A DNA stretch of 64,000 nucleotides from Nitrospirota bacterium (lineage in GTDB: Bacteria; Nitrospirota; Nitrospiria; SBBL01; JAADHI01), in the NCBI GenBank assembly GCA_029261135.1, contig JAJDBX010000057.1, positions 53,559 to 117,558 on the forward strand. Direction: 5' to 3'. Numbering within the stretch: position 1 is the first letter of the stretch; each line of letters begins with the position of its first letter. This document shows positions 17,798 through 27,090 of this stretch, one piece after another. The position numbers and the translations under genes are program-made. The notes below the pieces were generated by a model that was given only the letters and a program-made list of their open reading frames with translations, was not told the DNA's origin and did no database searches.

Positions 17798-18544
17798 TTG
17801 AATATTGAGGGGAAGGTCGCCATCATTACGGGGGGCGCTCAGGGGATAGGAAAAGCAATTTGTGAATCTCTTGCGGCTCTCGGGGGGACTGTGATAGTCT
17901 CGGATCTTAATCTTGAGGGTGCCGAAGCGACCGCTTTAGAATTGACCCGAAAAGGATATCAGACAATGCCTGTCGCGGTAAATGTCGCGGATGCCGACTC
18001 AGTGAACCAGATGATTTCTGATGTACGGACAAAGTGGGAACGGATTGATATCCTCGTGAACAATGCCGGTATCACGAGAGACACCTTGCTCATGCGGATG
18101 AAAGATGACGATTGGGATGCTGTCCTTGCAGTCAATTTGAAAGGAGTCTTTCATTGTATGAAAGCCGTTCTTCCGGTGATGTCTAAACAGCGAAGCGGAA
18201 AAATTGTCAATATTTCGTCCATTGTGGCAGCCATTGGAAATGCAGGACAGGCCAATTATGCGGCTTCTAAGGCTGCCGTGGTGGGTTTAACAAAAACTGT
18301 GGCAAGAGAATATGCCACACGTGGGATTACGGTGAATGCCGTTGCGCCCGGTTTTATCGAAACAGCCATGACCGCCTCGTTATCTGAATCGGTGAAAGAA
18401 GATCTTAAAAAACAAATCCCTCAACGACGTTTAGGTTTGCCCTCAGATATTGCGAATGCTGTGGGGTTTCTTGCGTCCGAGAATGCAAATTATATTACCG
18501 GACAAGTCTTACATGTCAATGGTGGGATGTACATGGGAGGGTAA
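17798..18544 (+). CDS. fabG: 3-oxoacyl-ACP reductase FabG
   Basis: A 248-residue SDR using NADPH to reduce 3-oxoacyl-ACP. The cofactor motif TGGAQGIGKAI, NNAG, catalytic Ser in NISSIVA, and YAASKAA with the Tyr-x3-Lys pair are all present. The start is TTG at 17798 with AAGGAG eight bases ahead. A 10-bp inverted repeat (GTAAGATTTT and complement, 18541-18566) begins at its stop codon and may protect or attenuate the mRNA before the highly expressed acpP. Confidence 0.95.
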   Translation: MNIEGKVAIITGGAQGIGKAICESLAALGGTVIVSDLNLEGAEATALELTRKGYQTMPVAVNVADADSVNQMISDVRTKWERIDILVNNAGITRDTLLMRMKDDDWDAVLAVNLKGVFHCMKAVLPVMSKQRSGKIVNISSIVAAIGNAGQANYAASKAAVVGLTKTVAREYATRGITVNAVAPGFIETAMTASLSESVKEDLKKQIPQRRLGLPSDIANAVGFLASENANYITGQVLHVNGGMYMGG

Positions 18545-18672
18545 GATTTTCACATAAAAATCTTACCTGAAGAAACGTTCAAGATATCAGTGATAGTCGC
18601 CCTCGGCCTGAGTGCTTAGTGGTACATGCTATCAGAATTTCACTAACCATTTCTTTCAGGAGGTAAAAGACA

Positions 18673-18903
18673 TTGTCAATCGAAGAGCAAGTCAAAAAAA
18701 TTATCGCAGAACAGTTAGGGGTTGAAGAGGGAAATGTGGTCTCCGGCGCCTCATTTGTTGAAGACCTTGGGGCCGATTCTTTGGATACCGTCGAGTTGGT
18801 GATGGCATTTGAGGAGGCATTTAACATCGAAATTCAAGATGAAGATGCCGAAAAAATTCTGACCGTTCAAAGTGCAGTTGATTATATTCAGAATAAATCA
18901 TAA
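18673..18903 (+). CDS. acpP: Acyl carrier protein
   Basis: A 76-residue acidic ACP. The phosphopantetheine serine lies in [12 protein letters not shown]. The start is TTG at 18673 behind a full AGGAGG (18658-18663), a strong translation signal. The 128-bp gap before it is the largest between the later fab genes and may carry an extra promoter, although none is evident. fabF follows 12 bp later. Confidence 0.97.
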   Translation: MSIEEQVKKIIAEQLGVEEGNVVSGASFVEDLGADSLDTVELVMAFEEAFNIEIQDEDAEKILTVQSAVDYIQNKS

Positions 18904-18915
18904 GTGAATTAAACC

Positions 18916-20178
18916 ATGCAAGAACCCGCTATCTCTAATGCGAAAAGACGTGTCGTTGTCACAGGCTTGGGGATGATTTCCCCCCTGGGGATTGGCGTTG
19001 AAAACTCCTGGAAAGCCCTCTGTGCGGGCGAATCGGGGATTGATCGCATTACATACTTTGATCCCACAGAATATCCAGCCCAGATTGCAGGAGAGGTCAA
19101 GGGCTTCAAGCCGACTGATTTTATTCCTGTCAAAGAGGTCAAAAAAATGGATACCTTTATCCATTTTGCCGTTGCGGCCGCCCAGATGGCGGTTCATGAC
19201 GCTGGATTTCAGATACGTCCTGACAATGCTGAGCGAATGGGGGTTTATGTGGGCTCAGGGATTGGCGGATTGCAGGCGATTGAAAAATGGCATACGGTTT
19301 TGGTTGAAAAAGGACCAAAACGTGTAACGCCGTTTTTTATTCCTATGTCGATTATCAACCTTGCATCGGGACAGATTGCCATTAACTTGGGTGCCAAAGG
19401 GCCGAACTCTTGCGCGGTCAGTGCCTGTGCAACGGGCAACCATTGTATCGGAGATGCCTTTCGTATCATTCAACGCGGGGAAGCCGATGCGATGCTGGCC
19501 GGTGGGGCTGAAGCAGCAATTACCCCCTTAGGAATGGCCGGTTTCGCCGCTTCACGGGCGCTTTCTGTGAGAAATGAAACACCACAGGAAGCGAGCAGAC
19601 CCTTTGATAAAGGCCGGGATGGTTTTGTCATGGGAGAAGGCTCCGGTGTTGTCCTCCTCGAATCCCTAGAAACCGCCCAAGCCCGAGGGGCAAATATTTA
19701 TGCTGAAATGATCGGGTATGGGATGACAGCCGATGCCTTTCATATGACTGCGCCGCCTGAAGGAGGTGAAGGGGCCGTGCGTTGCATGCGGCTTGCTTTG
19801 AAAGACGCAGGCATTTCTCCAGATGACGTGGACTACATCAACGCGCATGCCACATCAACAATGGCGGATGCAATTGAAACAGCGGCAATCAAGACGGTTT
19901 TCGGGGCACACGCCTACCAACTTGCCTTAAGCGGCACCAAGTCGATGACCGGGCATTTATTAGGTGCATCCGGCGGCATTGAAGCGATCTTCTCTCTCTT
20001 GGCGATTAGAGACCAGATTATTCCACCGACCATCAATTTGGATGATCCAGATCCTTTGTGCGATTTGAACTACACCCCCAATAAATCTGTTGGGCGAGAT
20101 ATTTCAGTGGTGCTTTCAAATTCATTCGGTTTCGGAGGAACGAATGCCACCATCTTTTTCAAAAAATTCCATTCTTAA
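18916..20178 (+). CDS. fabF: 3-oxoacyl-ACP synthase II (KAS II)
   Basis: FabF elongates acyl-ACP chains. The 420-residue protein has the active-site Cys in SACATGNH and the two histidines in NAHATST and TGHLLGASGG. The usual glycine of NAHGTST is alanine here, a variant seen in functional homologues. The N-terminal VVVTGLGMISPLG begins about 12 residues in, giving a slightly longer start than average. rnc follows 18 bp later. Confidence 0.96.
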   Translation: MQEPAISNAKRRVVVTGLGMISPLGIGVENSWKALCAGESGIDRITYFDPTEYPAQIAGEVKGFKPTDFIPVKEVKKMDTFIHFAVAAAQMAVHDAGFQIRPDNAERMGVYVGSGIGGLQAIEKWHTVLVEKGPKRVTPFFIPMSIINLASGQIAINLGAKGPNSCAVSACATGNHCIGDAFRIIQRGEADAMLAGGAEAAITPLGMAGFAASRALSVRNETPQEASRPFDKGRDGFVMGEGSGVVLLESLETAQARGANIYAEMIGYGMTADAFHMTAPPEGGEGAVRCMRLALKDAGISPDDVDYINAHATSTMADAIETAAIKTVFGAHAYQLALSGTKSMTGHLLGASGGIEAIFSLLAIRDQIIPPTINLDDPDPLCDLNYTPNKSVGRDISVVLSNSFGFGGTNATIFFKKFHS

Positions 20179-20196
20179 TCCAGTTCCTTTCCTGTA

Positions 20197-20910
20197 ATGA
20201 AACCCAAAGAACTTTCCTTTCTTGAAACAGAAATTTCCTATTCCTTTAAAGATTCGAATCTATTGCGGCAGGCGCTGACCCACAGGTCATTCGTCAACGA
20301 AACAAAGGAGCCGAATCGCAAAGACAACGAGCGTTTTGAGTTTTTAGGGGATGCTGTCCTTGATCTCGTGATGTGTCAAAACCTGCTTGATCGATTTCCA
20401 GATTTACCGGAAGGAGATCTTTCTAAAATGAAGGCTAAAATTGTAAGCGAAGAAACCCTTGCCGCCATTGCGAGAGAGATTAATTTGGGGGCCTATCTTT
20501 TTTTGGGAAAGGGGGAGATACAAACTTTTGGAAACGAAAAACCTTCCCTGCTTTCTGATGCCCTGGAGGCATTAATTGCCGCGATTTATCTGGATGGGGG
20601 TTTTAATCAAGGGCTTTCTGCTGTGCGTCCCGTGATTTTAAAATTGTTTGATGTCTATTTAAAGGCTTTGCGACAGGGAGAAGTTAATTTTGATTATAAA
20701 ACTGCGCTCCAGGAATTTTCCCAAAAGGTGTTCGGAAAATTACCGTGTTATGAAGTGATTCAAGAAAGCGGCCCGGATCATAAAAAATGTTTTGAAATTA
20801 AAGTGAGTTTCAATGAAAAATCGTATGGTACCGGGATAGGAAAAAGTAAAAAATCCGCTGAGCAAGAAGCCGCTCAAAAAACGCTCACGATGCTTCAATC
20901 TGAAACATAG
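20197..20910 (+). CDS. rnc: Ribonuclease III
   Basis: A 237-residue dsRNA-specific endonuclease that matures rRNA and processes mRNAs. The signature NERFEFLGDAVL and the DALEALIAAIYLDGG metal-binding segment are intact, followed by a dsRNA-binding domain (about 160-235, ending KKSAEQEAAQKTL). Its position after fabF is the common arrangement. It converges on nrdR with 65 bp between them, where a short ACGC...GCGT hairpin followed by TTTTT (about 20910-20930) might terminate it. Confidence 0.96.
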   Translation: MKPKELSFLETEISYSFKDSNLLRQALTHRSFVNETKEPNRKDNERFEFLGDAVLDLVMCQNLLDRFPDLPEGDLSKMKAKIVSEETLAAIAREINLGAYLFLGKGEIQTFGNEKPSLLSDALEALIAAIYLDGGFNQGLSAVRPVILKLFDVYLKALRQGEVNFDYKTALQEFSQKVFGKLPCYEVIQESGPDHKKCFEIKVSFNEKSYGTGIGKSKKSAEQEAAQKTLTMLQSET

Positions 20911-20975
20911 ACGCAATTGGCTAGCGTTTTTCCAGTAAATTAAACCCAGATGGGGGCTGAGCAGAGCTTCCGTCA

Positions 20976-21473
20976 CTACAGTGAGGGAGATCGTGAGGGT
21001 TTGGGATGCTTCTTCTGGCCTGAATCGTTCAGAATCGTTTTCAACTCTGACATAAACTGGTTCACGTCTTTAAATTCACGATAGACAGAGGCAAAGCGGA
21101 CATAAGCGACTTGGTCAAGCGCATGAAGCTGCCGCATCACCTCTTCTCCGAGAATACGGCTTTCGACTTCATTTTCGCCCCGTTCTTGAATGGATTTTTC
21201 GATACGGGAGACCACGGATTCCAACTGATCAATACTTACGGGTCGTTTTTCACAGGCCTTTTTTAATCCCGAAAATATTTTTTGCCGATCAAAAGGTTCG
21301 CGGCGACCGTCCTTTTTAACCAGCATTGGCAAGTTTTCTTCAATCCGTTCGTAAGTGGTATAGCGACGAGAACATTGGAGACACTCCCGCCTTCTCCGAA
21401 TCGCACCGCCTTCTTTGCTTAAACGGGAATCAACGACCTTGTCTTCAAGACTGCTGCAAAAGGGACACTGCAC
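20976..21473 (-). CDS. nrdR: Transcriptional repressor NrdR
   Basis: A 165-residue NrdR, the ATP/dATP-sensing repressor of ribonucleotide reductase genes. The N-terminal zinc ribbon (CPFC and CLQC) is followed by an ATP-cone domain ([15 protein letters not shown] onward). It sits 13 bp after glyA in a rpiB-glyA-nrdR operon, an arrangement common in several phyla. No nrd genes occur in the window. Confidence 0.96.
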   Translation of the reverse strand: MQCPFCSSLEDKVVDSRLSKEGGAIRRRRECLQCSRRYTTYERIEENLPMLVKKDGRREPFDRQKIFSGLKKACEKRPVSIDQLESVVSRIEKSIQERGENEVESRILGEEVMRQLHALDQVAYVRFASVYREFKDVNQFMSELKTILNDSGQKKHPKPSRSPSL

Positions 21474-21486
21474 TTAAGGAAAATTC

Positions 21487-22731
21487 CTATCTTGTAAAAG
21501 GGAAGCGTTTACAAAGGGCTTCTGCCTGTGTCCGCACCTGTTTTAAAACGGATTCATCTTGGCGGTTTTTTAAAGTGCTGTCGAGCAGGGTTGCGATTTC
21601 GGCCATTTCCGCTTCCTTCATGCCGCGTGTTGTCACAATGGGCGTACCAAGACGAATACCGCTCGCATGTACCGGCGGGCGTTGATCAAAAGGCACCGCA
21701 TTTTTATTGACCGTAATCCCGGCAATGTCGAGGGCCTCATCTGCTTCTTTTCCCGTCACGCCCTGATTTGTGAGATCCACCAACATCAAGTGCGTATCCG
21801 TCCCCCCTGAGACAATCTGATAACCCTTTGAGACCAAGGCCTCTGCAAGTGCTGCAGCATTGGCGAGAATCTGTTGTTGGTAAGCCACAAATTCTTCAGA
21901 CAAAGCTTCTTTGAATGAGACGGCTTTTGCCGCGATGACATGCATCAAGGGGCCGCCTTGAATACCAGGGAAGACCGATTTATCAACCCCCTTTGCAAAT
22001 TGTTCTTTGCATAACACCATGCCGCCGCGCGGGCCGCGCAGTGTTTTATGGGTGGTGGTCGTCACAAAATCAGCATAAGGCACCGGGGATGGATGCACCT
22101 TTGCGGCAATCAGTCCGGCAATGTGGGCCATGTCCACCATTAAATAAGCCCCGACGCTATCCGCGATCTCACGGAACTTTTTAAAATCGAGCGTACGGGA
22201 ATAGGCTGAAGCCCCGACCACAATCATTTTGGGTTGTTCTTCTTTGGCTTGTTTTTCGACGACATCGTAATCGATCCGACCGGTTTCTTTTTCTACCCCG
22301 TAAGAAGCGGTTTCATAAAGCTTTCCGGAGAAGTTAACCTTAAACCCGTGCGTCAAGTGTCCGCCATGAGCCAAGCTCATGCCCATAATTTTGTCCCCCG
22401 GTTTAAGCACAGAGAAATAAACCGCCATATTTGCTTGCGAGCCGGAGTGCGGCTGCACATTCACATGCTCTGCGCCAAAGAGTTGCTTTGCACGTTCAAT
22501 CGCGAGATTTTCGATAATATCGACATACTCGCAGCCGCCATAGTAGCGTTTTCCGGGATAACCTTCCGCATACTTGTTTGTGAGCAGCGAGCCTTGCGCT
22601 TCCTGCACTGCAGGACTGACAACATTTTCAGAAGCAATTAAAACTATTTTTTGATCTTCTCGTTCTACTTCTTGGGCAATGGCTGCTTCAACTTCAGGAT
22701 CAAATACTTGTAGATTGCTTCTTTTTTCCAC
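21487..22731 (-). CDS. glyA: Serine hydroxymethyltransferase
   Basis: A 414-residue PLP enzyme interconverting serine and glycine with tetrahydrofolate, supplying one-carbon units in the cytoplasm. The PLP lysine lies in [14 protein letters not shown]; the IASENV and GSQANMAVY segments are also diagnostic. It begins 25 bp after rpiB and is followed closely by nrdR. Confidence 0.97.
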   Translation of the reverse strand: MEKRSNLQVFDPEVEAAIAQEVEREDQKIVLIASENVVSPAVQEAQGSLLTNKYAEGYPGKRYYGGCEYVDIIENLAIERAKQLFGAEHVNVQPHSGSQANMAVYFSVLKPGDKIMGMSLAHGGHLTHGFKVNFSGKLYETASYGVEKETGRIDYDVVEKQAKEEQPKMIVVGASAYSRTLDFKKFREIADSVGAYLMVDMAHIAGLIAAKVHPSPVPYADFVTTTTHKTLRGPRGGMVLCKEQFAKGVDKSVFPGIQGGPLMHVIAAKAVSFKEALSEEFVAYQQQILANAAALAEALVSKGYQIVSGGTDTHLMLVDLTNQGVTGKEADEALDIAGITVNKNAVPFDQRPPVHASGIRLGTPIVTTRGMKEAEMAEIATLLDSTLKNRQDESVLKQVRTQAEALCKRFPFTR

Positions 22732-22756
22732 GTGAATATCCTTATCGGTTTAAGCG

Positions 22757-23236
22757 TTATTCGATTGTATCGGCGGGAATTTCCGGCGCATTCTTGAGCG
22801 TCTTTTCAATCTCCGTAATTTTATCAAGACGCCGTTGATGCCTTCCACCTTCAAATGGGGTAGCAAGCCAGGTTTCCACGATGGTAAGTCCAAGCTCTAC
22901 GTCTAAAACCCGACTTCCAAGTACAAGAATATTGGCGTCATTGTGACGTCGACTCGCTTCCGCTGTTTCTTTGTTATGGCAAAGCGCCGCGCGAACCCCT
23001 GAAAATTTGTTTGCCACGATCGACATACCAACACCGGTGCCGCAAACAAGAATGCCTTGTTCAACCTTGCCTTCGGAGACCAATTTGGCAACTTTCATTC
23101 CATAATCAGGATAGTCAACGGAGGCGTCCGCGTTCGTTCCAAGATCCACCGCATTGATTTTTTTTTCGGCAAGATATTGGAGAACACGGCTTTTAAAATA
23201 GACGCCGGCGTGATCTGAAGCAACATTAATTTCCAT
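22757..23236 (-). CDS. rpiB: Ribose-5-phosphate isomerase B
   Basis: A 159-residue RpiB/LacA-family isomerase of the pentose phosphate pathway, converting ribose-5-P and ribulose-5-P. Motifs: SDHAGVYFK near the N-terminus, and the active-site loop CGTGVGMSI, with the family's catalytic Cys preceding GTGVG. It is the first gene of the rpiB-glyA-nrdR operon and slightly longer than typical because of an acidic tail. Confidence 0.94.
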   Translation of the reverse strand: MEINVASDHAGVYFKSRVLQYLAEKKINAVDLGTNADASVDYPDYGMKVAKLVSEGKVEQGILVCGTGVGMSIVANKFSGVRAALCHNKETAEASRRHNDANILVLGSRVLDVELGLTIVETWLATPFEGGRHQRRLDKITEIEKTLKNAPEIPADTIE

Positions 23237-23537
23237 CGGATTTCCTGCTGGGAATGGTAGCGAATCAGCTTTTGAGTGTCAAGGGAAATTGGGGCTGGGG
23301 TGCAGCAAAACAATCCTGAGTGCTCAAACTCAAAATATTTCGAATCCCAAAATCTGAAGGTCGGAAAATGAGTTTCGTTTCCAAAAGAAGCCTCCAGAAA
23401 GTATGGTTTTTCTTACGAGCAATAAGAGACAATGTTTCGATGGGCATTTGTTCAATCTTGGTATCCGGAGATCTGCAAGATCGTAATTTATGGCAAATGT
23501 TTGATTCAAGCTTGGTCAGGCTCCCATTAAAACATCA
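23237..23537. other. Intergenic stretch, 301 bp
   Basis: Lies between the HD-GYP gene and rpiB, both on the minus strand. It should contain the rpiB promoter, but no consensus boxes stand out. Small open frames are present without resemblance to known proteins. Confidence 0.4.
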
Positions 23538-24335
23538 TTATTTCGTGAGCCGTGCTTGCCATTTCCCCTTGCTTTTGGCAAGGACAAAGCGGGTACGACA
23601 GACAGGACAAAAGACTCCTTCTCCCTCAGAGGCCTCCGGTGTAATGGCAATGGTCGGACCGTCATGAGGGCAAGCAAGAAGGGGGATATGTCCTTCGCTA
23701 TGGAGGATGGTCCTCTGTAGTTTCCCTTCGTCCCAAATACTCGTGAAGTGATCCACAAATTTGGGTTCAAAAAGACGGCCCTTTTTCCCTTGAAGATAAG
23801 ATAGGGCCTTTTCGGGAGTCATGGGTTGACGATAAGGCCGATTACTCGTCAGTGCGTCAAAGACATCGGCGATCGCAATAAGACGACCTTCCTCAGGAAT
23901 TGCTTCCCCTTGTAAGCCCTCTGGATATCCGCTGCCATCATAGCGCTCATGGTGGGAATAGATACCTCGAATAACGGGTTGAAGGAAAACAATCCCTTGA
24001 AGCAGTCTTCTCCCCTCGACTGGATGCGCCTTGATCTCTTCATATTCTTCAGCCGTCAGGCTACCAACTTTTCGTAAGACGCGATCTTGAGTCGATATCT
24101 TCCCAATGTCATGAAGAAAACCTCCAATTTCAAGGGATACCACATGTTCTGAGGACCATCCAAGACGCCGCGCCATGGCGGTGGCATACTTGGCAACACG
24201 CCATGTATGTCCCGCGGTATAAGGATCTCTGCTTTCAATCACATTGGCCAGCAGGTTGAGTATCACGATATTTGGCTTGTTCAAGTCTCCCCCAAAAGCG
24301 CATTTGAGAAGCCTAAAAGGATCAAAACTAAACAT
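23538..24335 (-). CDS. HD-GYP domain phosphodiesterase with C-terminal cysteine motif
   Basis: A 265-residue cytoplasmic HD-GYP protein, a family that degrades cyclic di-GMP. The metal-binding motifs are complete: HTWRV, FLHDIGKI, HHERYDGSGYPEGL and ADVFDALTS. No sensory domain precedes the catalytic core. Instead a C-terminal tail of about 70 residues carries ACPHDG and FCPVC, possibly a metal site. Single gene; target pathway unknown. Confidence 0.88.
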   Translation of the reverse strand: MFSFDPFRLLKCAFGGDLNKPNIVILNLLANVIESRDPYTAGHTWRVAKYATAMARRLGWSSEHVVSLEIGGFLHDIGKISTQDRVLRKVGSLTAEEYEEIKAHPVEGRRLLQGIVFLQPVIRGIYSHHERYDGSGYPEGLQGEAIPEEGRLIAIADVFDALTSNRPYRQPMTPEKALSYLQGKKGRLFEPKFVDHFTSIWDEGKLQRTILHSEGHIPLLACPHDGPTIAITPEASEGEGVFCPVCRTRFVLAKSKGKWQARLTK

Positions 24336-24423
24336 AACGCGTCCTTCCCTGATGAATAAATTATAAAGACATCTCTGGAGGAAAAAGCCATCCCGACATG
24401 CCTTTATAATTTGGCGCTCTGAT

Positions 24424-24876
24424 TTACTGTAGATCAGCCTGTAGCGGACTGCTGATTCCTTTCATATTTTTCGGGTTTCCATCTGGATGGTGTGCAATTT
24501 CCACCAATTTCCAAGATCCCAATTCTTCAGTGGAAATCCTCGCCGTATACTCGCCATTTCCAGAACCATCTGTTGTAAAAGAATAATCCTCATTTCCCAA
24601 CCCAAGCATCTCCATTTTGGGTTTTAGAAACAGAAGTAAGGATGGCTTCATGTTAATGAGCCAGACGGGATACACCGCCTCCGGTTTTAGTCCTTTCGCC
24701 AGGATGGAAACCTCTTTTTTATTTTGTGTTCGGTCTTCGATGACGATTTGTCCGATGGTACCAATTTCATCAGAGCTCGATTGTAAAGTAATCGTTCTGT
24801 TCGCTTCTGCTTGATAAGAAGTAATCACGCTAAAAAGAACAGCCAAGGCAAATATCACAATTTTATTGTGTTTCAT
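24424..24876 (-). CDS. Secreted hypothetical protein, 150 aa
   Basis: I do not recognise the family. An N-terminal signal peptide (MKHNKIVIFALAVLFSVITSYQAEA) predicts export to the periplasm. The mature part is beta-rich, with no cysteine and a G-Y-T-A-R segment. ATG 24876 is chosen because GGAGGGG lies four bases before it; the in-frame ATG at 24888 sits within that ribosome-binding site. It stands alone between the HD-GYP gene and a 600-bp gap. Confidence 0.7.
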   Translation of the reverse strand: MKHNKIVIFALAVLFSVITSYQAEANRTITLQSSSDEIGTIGQIVIEDRTQNKKEVSILAKGLKPEAVYPVWLINMKPSLLLFLKPKMEMLGLGNEDYSFTTDGSGNGEYTARISTEELGSWKLVEIAHHPDGNPKNMKGISSPLQADLQ

Positions 24877-25362
24877 GATCCCCTCCATTATTCAATTTTC
24901 AGTGATCGAATCTTTCTTATGCTTACAATTTGTAGATTATACGAACTCTATAATAGGACACTGTATGCAGGCTTACACATCCTCAAAATTATTTTTAACT
25001 AAATAAATTCATATACAAACAAAACCACATCCTTAATGATTGAAATAGTGAGAGTTACTGCATATCCTTAAAAAAGGGACGCGGTCTATCATCCCTTGAT
25101 CTCTATCGCATGGATTGTGGATTTGGCATATTCACACATGACCCCCTCAGATCCTGAAATGTGCTGAATGGAGTTAAAAAGGAGCGCATTCTAATGAACC
25201 CGAACAATTAAGAAACAAACCACCCTTTCCCAGATGAAAAAGCAGTCTTTGCTTTGAGATAAGAGGCAGCAATACACCGCTTTCAGATATCTGCAAGTCA
25301 GGCTTCTTCTAACCCAGACCTCATTTCCGTTTCATAAAAAACTATTTTTTTCACGATGACGC
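24877..25362. other. Intergenic stretch before the DUF5666 locus
   Basis: AT-rich sequence between two divergent genes. It should hold the promoter of the secreted protein on the minus strand, but no clear pair of boxes was found. Nothing else was recognised until the promoter/operator at 25363. Confidence 0.4.
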
Positions 25363-25406
25363 TTGACAGTTTAATTATTTGGGAATATAATCCCAAATAA
25401 TTAAAC
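25363..25406 (+). promoter_or_regulatory. Consensus promoter with 16-bp-arm palindrome over the -10 box
   Basis: TTGACA (25363-25368), 17-bp spacer, TATAAT (25386-25391). A perfect inverted repeat, GTTTAATTATTTGGGA (25369-25384) and its complement (25391-25406), is centred on the -10 box, with ATATAA between the arms. The overlap with the -10 box means a bound protein would block polymerase, so this reads as an operator. Its core, TTGGGA-N6-TCCCAA, recurs at the promoter of the DUF6502 gene. Confidence 0.85.
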
Positions 25407-25476
25407 GTAAAACAAGGCAGGAAGAACCATGAATCAAATTTCATCAATTCAAAAACAACACAAAGGAGAACAAACC

Positions 25477-26970
25477 ATGAAAGATCTTACAAATAACAAT
25501 CAATCACCAATCAGAAACTTTGGGACATTATTACTACCTATCCTCTTTGTATCACTACTTTCTGTTTCTTGCGGAAGCAGCAGTGGTGGTGGTGGGATTG
25601 GTAGTGAAAGTGAAGGATCTGACGACAAAGGGATCACAGGAATCAGCAAAGGAACAATCACCAGCACTGGGGGTCTGACGGTGAACGGTGTGACCTTTAA
25701 AACCGAGAACACACAATTCACGGTTGACGATAATCCTGGGACTGAAGACGATTTAGCCATCGGCATGGTGGTCAAGGTGCAGGGCACAATTGACACCAAC
25801 GGCACAACAGGCATTGCCACTGAGGTTGAGTTTGAATCAGAAGTCAAAGGCCCCATTAGCCAGATCAATCTCACTGGAAATAGTTTGACTGTGCTTGGAC
25901 AAACAGTAATTGTTGACGATTCGACAATCATCACCGATACCATCGACACAGCCCTTTCGCTTGCAGACTTGGGCGAAAACGAACTGCTCGAAGTCAGTGG
26001 TCTTCGCTTTGAGGACAACCGTATTCAAGCAACCCGCATCAAACGCGAGACAGAAGTTTTTATTGATGATGCCACCGAAGTCGAGCTGAAAGGAAAGATA
26101 CAAGCCTTAAACACAACAGGGAAAACGTTTTCACTGGGCGATCAACGTATTGATTACAACGGTGCGGGTTTGATATTTGAAGGCATAAGCCTGAGCGATA
26201 TTGCCGAAGGTCTGATGGTTGAGGTTGAAGGCACACGTAACGACACGGGCGTACTCAATGCCACAAAAATCCAGAAAGAAGATGAGACCTTCGATGCCCT
26301 CGAAAATGAGACCCTCGAATTGGAAGGTTTGGTGTCAAACTTTACCTCCAGCGCTTCTTTTTCGATCAACGGTCAAACCGTCGAAACCAAGGACAATACC
26401 CTTTTTGAAAATGGCACAGTGAGCGATCTCGAAGCCAATATTCGCCTGGAAGTCGAAGGTGTTTTGAATGCAAGCAGGGTGCTTATCGCGACAAAGGTGC
26501 AGTTCCGCGGCAATCGCATCAAGATTGAAGCGACCATTGAAAACATCGATCAACTGGCAAATACCGTGACTTTACTCGGGCAAACCATTCTGCTTAATGC
26601 ATCGACTGAAATGGAAGATGACTCATCGGCCAATGATCTTGATTTGACCCTTTCAGAACTCTCTGTCGGGGAGCGTTTAGAAATTAGAGCCTATCTTTCT
26701 GACAATGTCATCACCGCAACGCATATCGAGCGGGAAGATGCAAAATCAACTGTCATACTGCAAGCCCCGATTGATTTGCTGGCAGATCCTGATTTAAGCC
26801 TGCTTGGCATCAATATCAAAACAAGTGGCGCCATATTCAGCGATCTTGCAGACAACACGATTTCCATTGGAGACTTTTTCCCTCAGGTTCAAGTGGGCAG
26901 TCTGGTTAAAGTGAAAGGGGCTTTTTCCTCCGGAGAAATGATTGCAGAAGAGGTGGGATTAGAAGACTAA
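25477..26970 (+). CDS. DUF5666 lipoprotein, first copy
   Basis: A 497-residue predicted lipoprotein. The signal peptide LLLPILFVSLLSVSC puts the lipid-anchored Cys at residue 32, exactly as in the second copy at 27.9 kb, supporting ATG 25477 (AAGGAG eight bases before) over ATG 25429. After a Gly/Ser linker come about five or six repeats of the DUF5666 type (G-x-V-V-K-V-x-G-T, ...LTVLGQTVIVDDST..., RLEIRAYL...). These small beta domains have unknown ligands. It is controlled by the palindrome-bearing promoter upstream and followed by a long hairpin. Confidence 0.85.
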   Translation: MKDLTNNNQSPIRNFGTLLLPILFVSLLSVSCGSSSGGGGIGSESEGSDDKGITGISKGTITSTGGLTVNGVTFKTENTQFTVDDNPGTEDDLAIGMVVKVQGTIDTNGTTGIATEVEFESEVKGPISQINLTGNSLTVLGQTVIVDDSTIITDTIDTALSLADLGENELLEVSGLRFEDNRIQATRIKRETEVFIDDATEVELKGKIQALNTTGKTFSLGDQRIDYNGAGLIFEGISLSDIAEGLMVEVEGTRNDTGVLNATKIQKEDETFDALENETLELEGLVSNFTSSASFSINGQTVETKDNTLFENGTVSDLEANIRLEVEGVLNASRVLIATKVQFRGNRIKIEATIENIDQLANTVTLLGQTILLNASTEMEDDSSANDLDLTLSELSVGERLEIRAYLSDNVITATHIEREDAKSTVILQAPIDLLADPDLSLLGINIKTSGAIFSDLADNTISIGDFFPQVQVGSLVKVKGAFSSGEMIAEEVGLED

Positions 26971-26984
26971 TCCAGATAAAATAG

Positions 26985-27027
26985 GAGTGCCCTTTGTGCA
27001 ATCAGAATGATTACACAAAGGGCACTC
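26985..27027. repeat. Long hairpin after the first DUF5666 gene
   Basis: GAGTGCCCTTTGTG (26985-26998) pairs with its complement (27014-27027). The stem extends inwards with one mismatch to a GAA loop, giving about 19 paired positions. TAAAAAACAAAC follows, not a T-run, so it is not a textbook terminator; it may still end or stabilise the upstream mRNA before the next promoter. Confidence 0.65.
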
Positions 27028-27053
27028 TAAAAAACAAACAAAGTCACCTTCAT

Positions 27054-27089
27054 TTGACAAACGTAAGCATTGGGATTATATTCCCAATG
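27054..27089 (+). promoter_or_regulatory. Promoter/operator of the DUF6502 gene, predicted leaderless start
   Basis: TTGACA (27054-27059), 17-bp spacer, TATATT (27077-27082). A palindrome, CATTGGGA (27068-27075) and TCCCAATG (27082-27089), overlaps the -10 box and shares the TTGGGA-N6-TCCCAA core with the site at 25369-25406. Transcription should begin at 27089-27091, and the gene's ATG is at 27091, so the mRNA has essentially no leader. Confidence 0.82.
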
Positions 27090-27090
27090 T

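Noticed and set aside
25369..25406. Palindrome read as a terminator of upstream transcription
   Set aside because: No gene on the plus strand ends upstream, and it overlaps a perfect -10 box, which argues for an operator.
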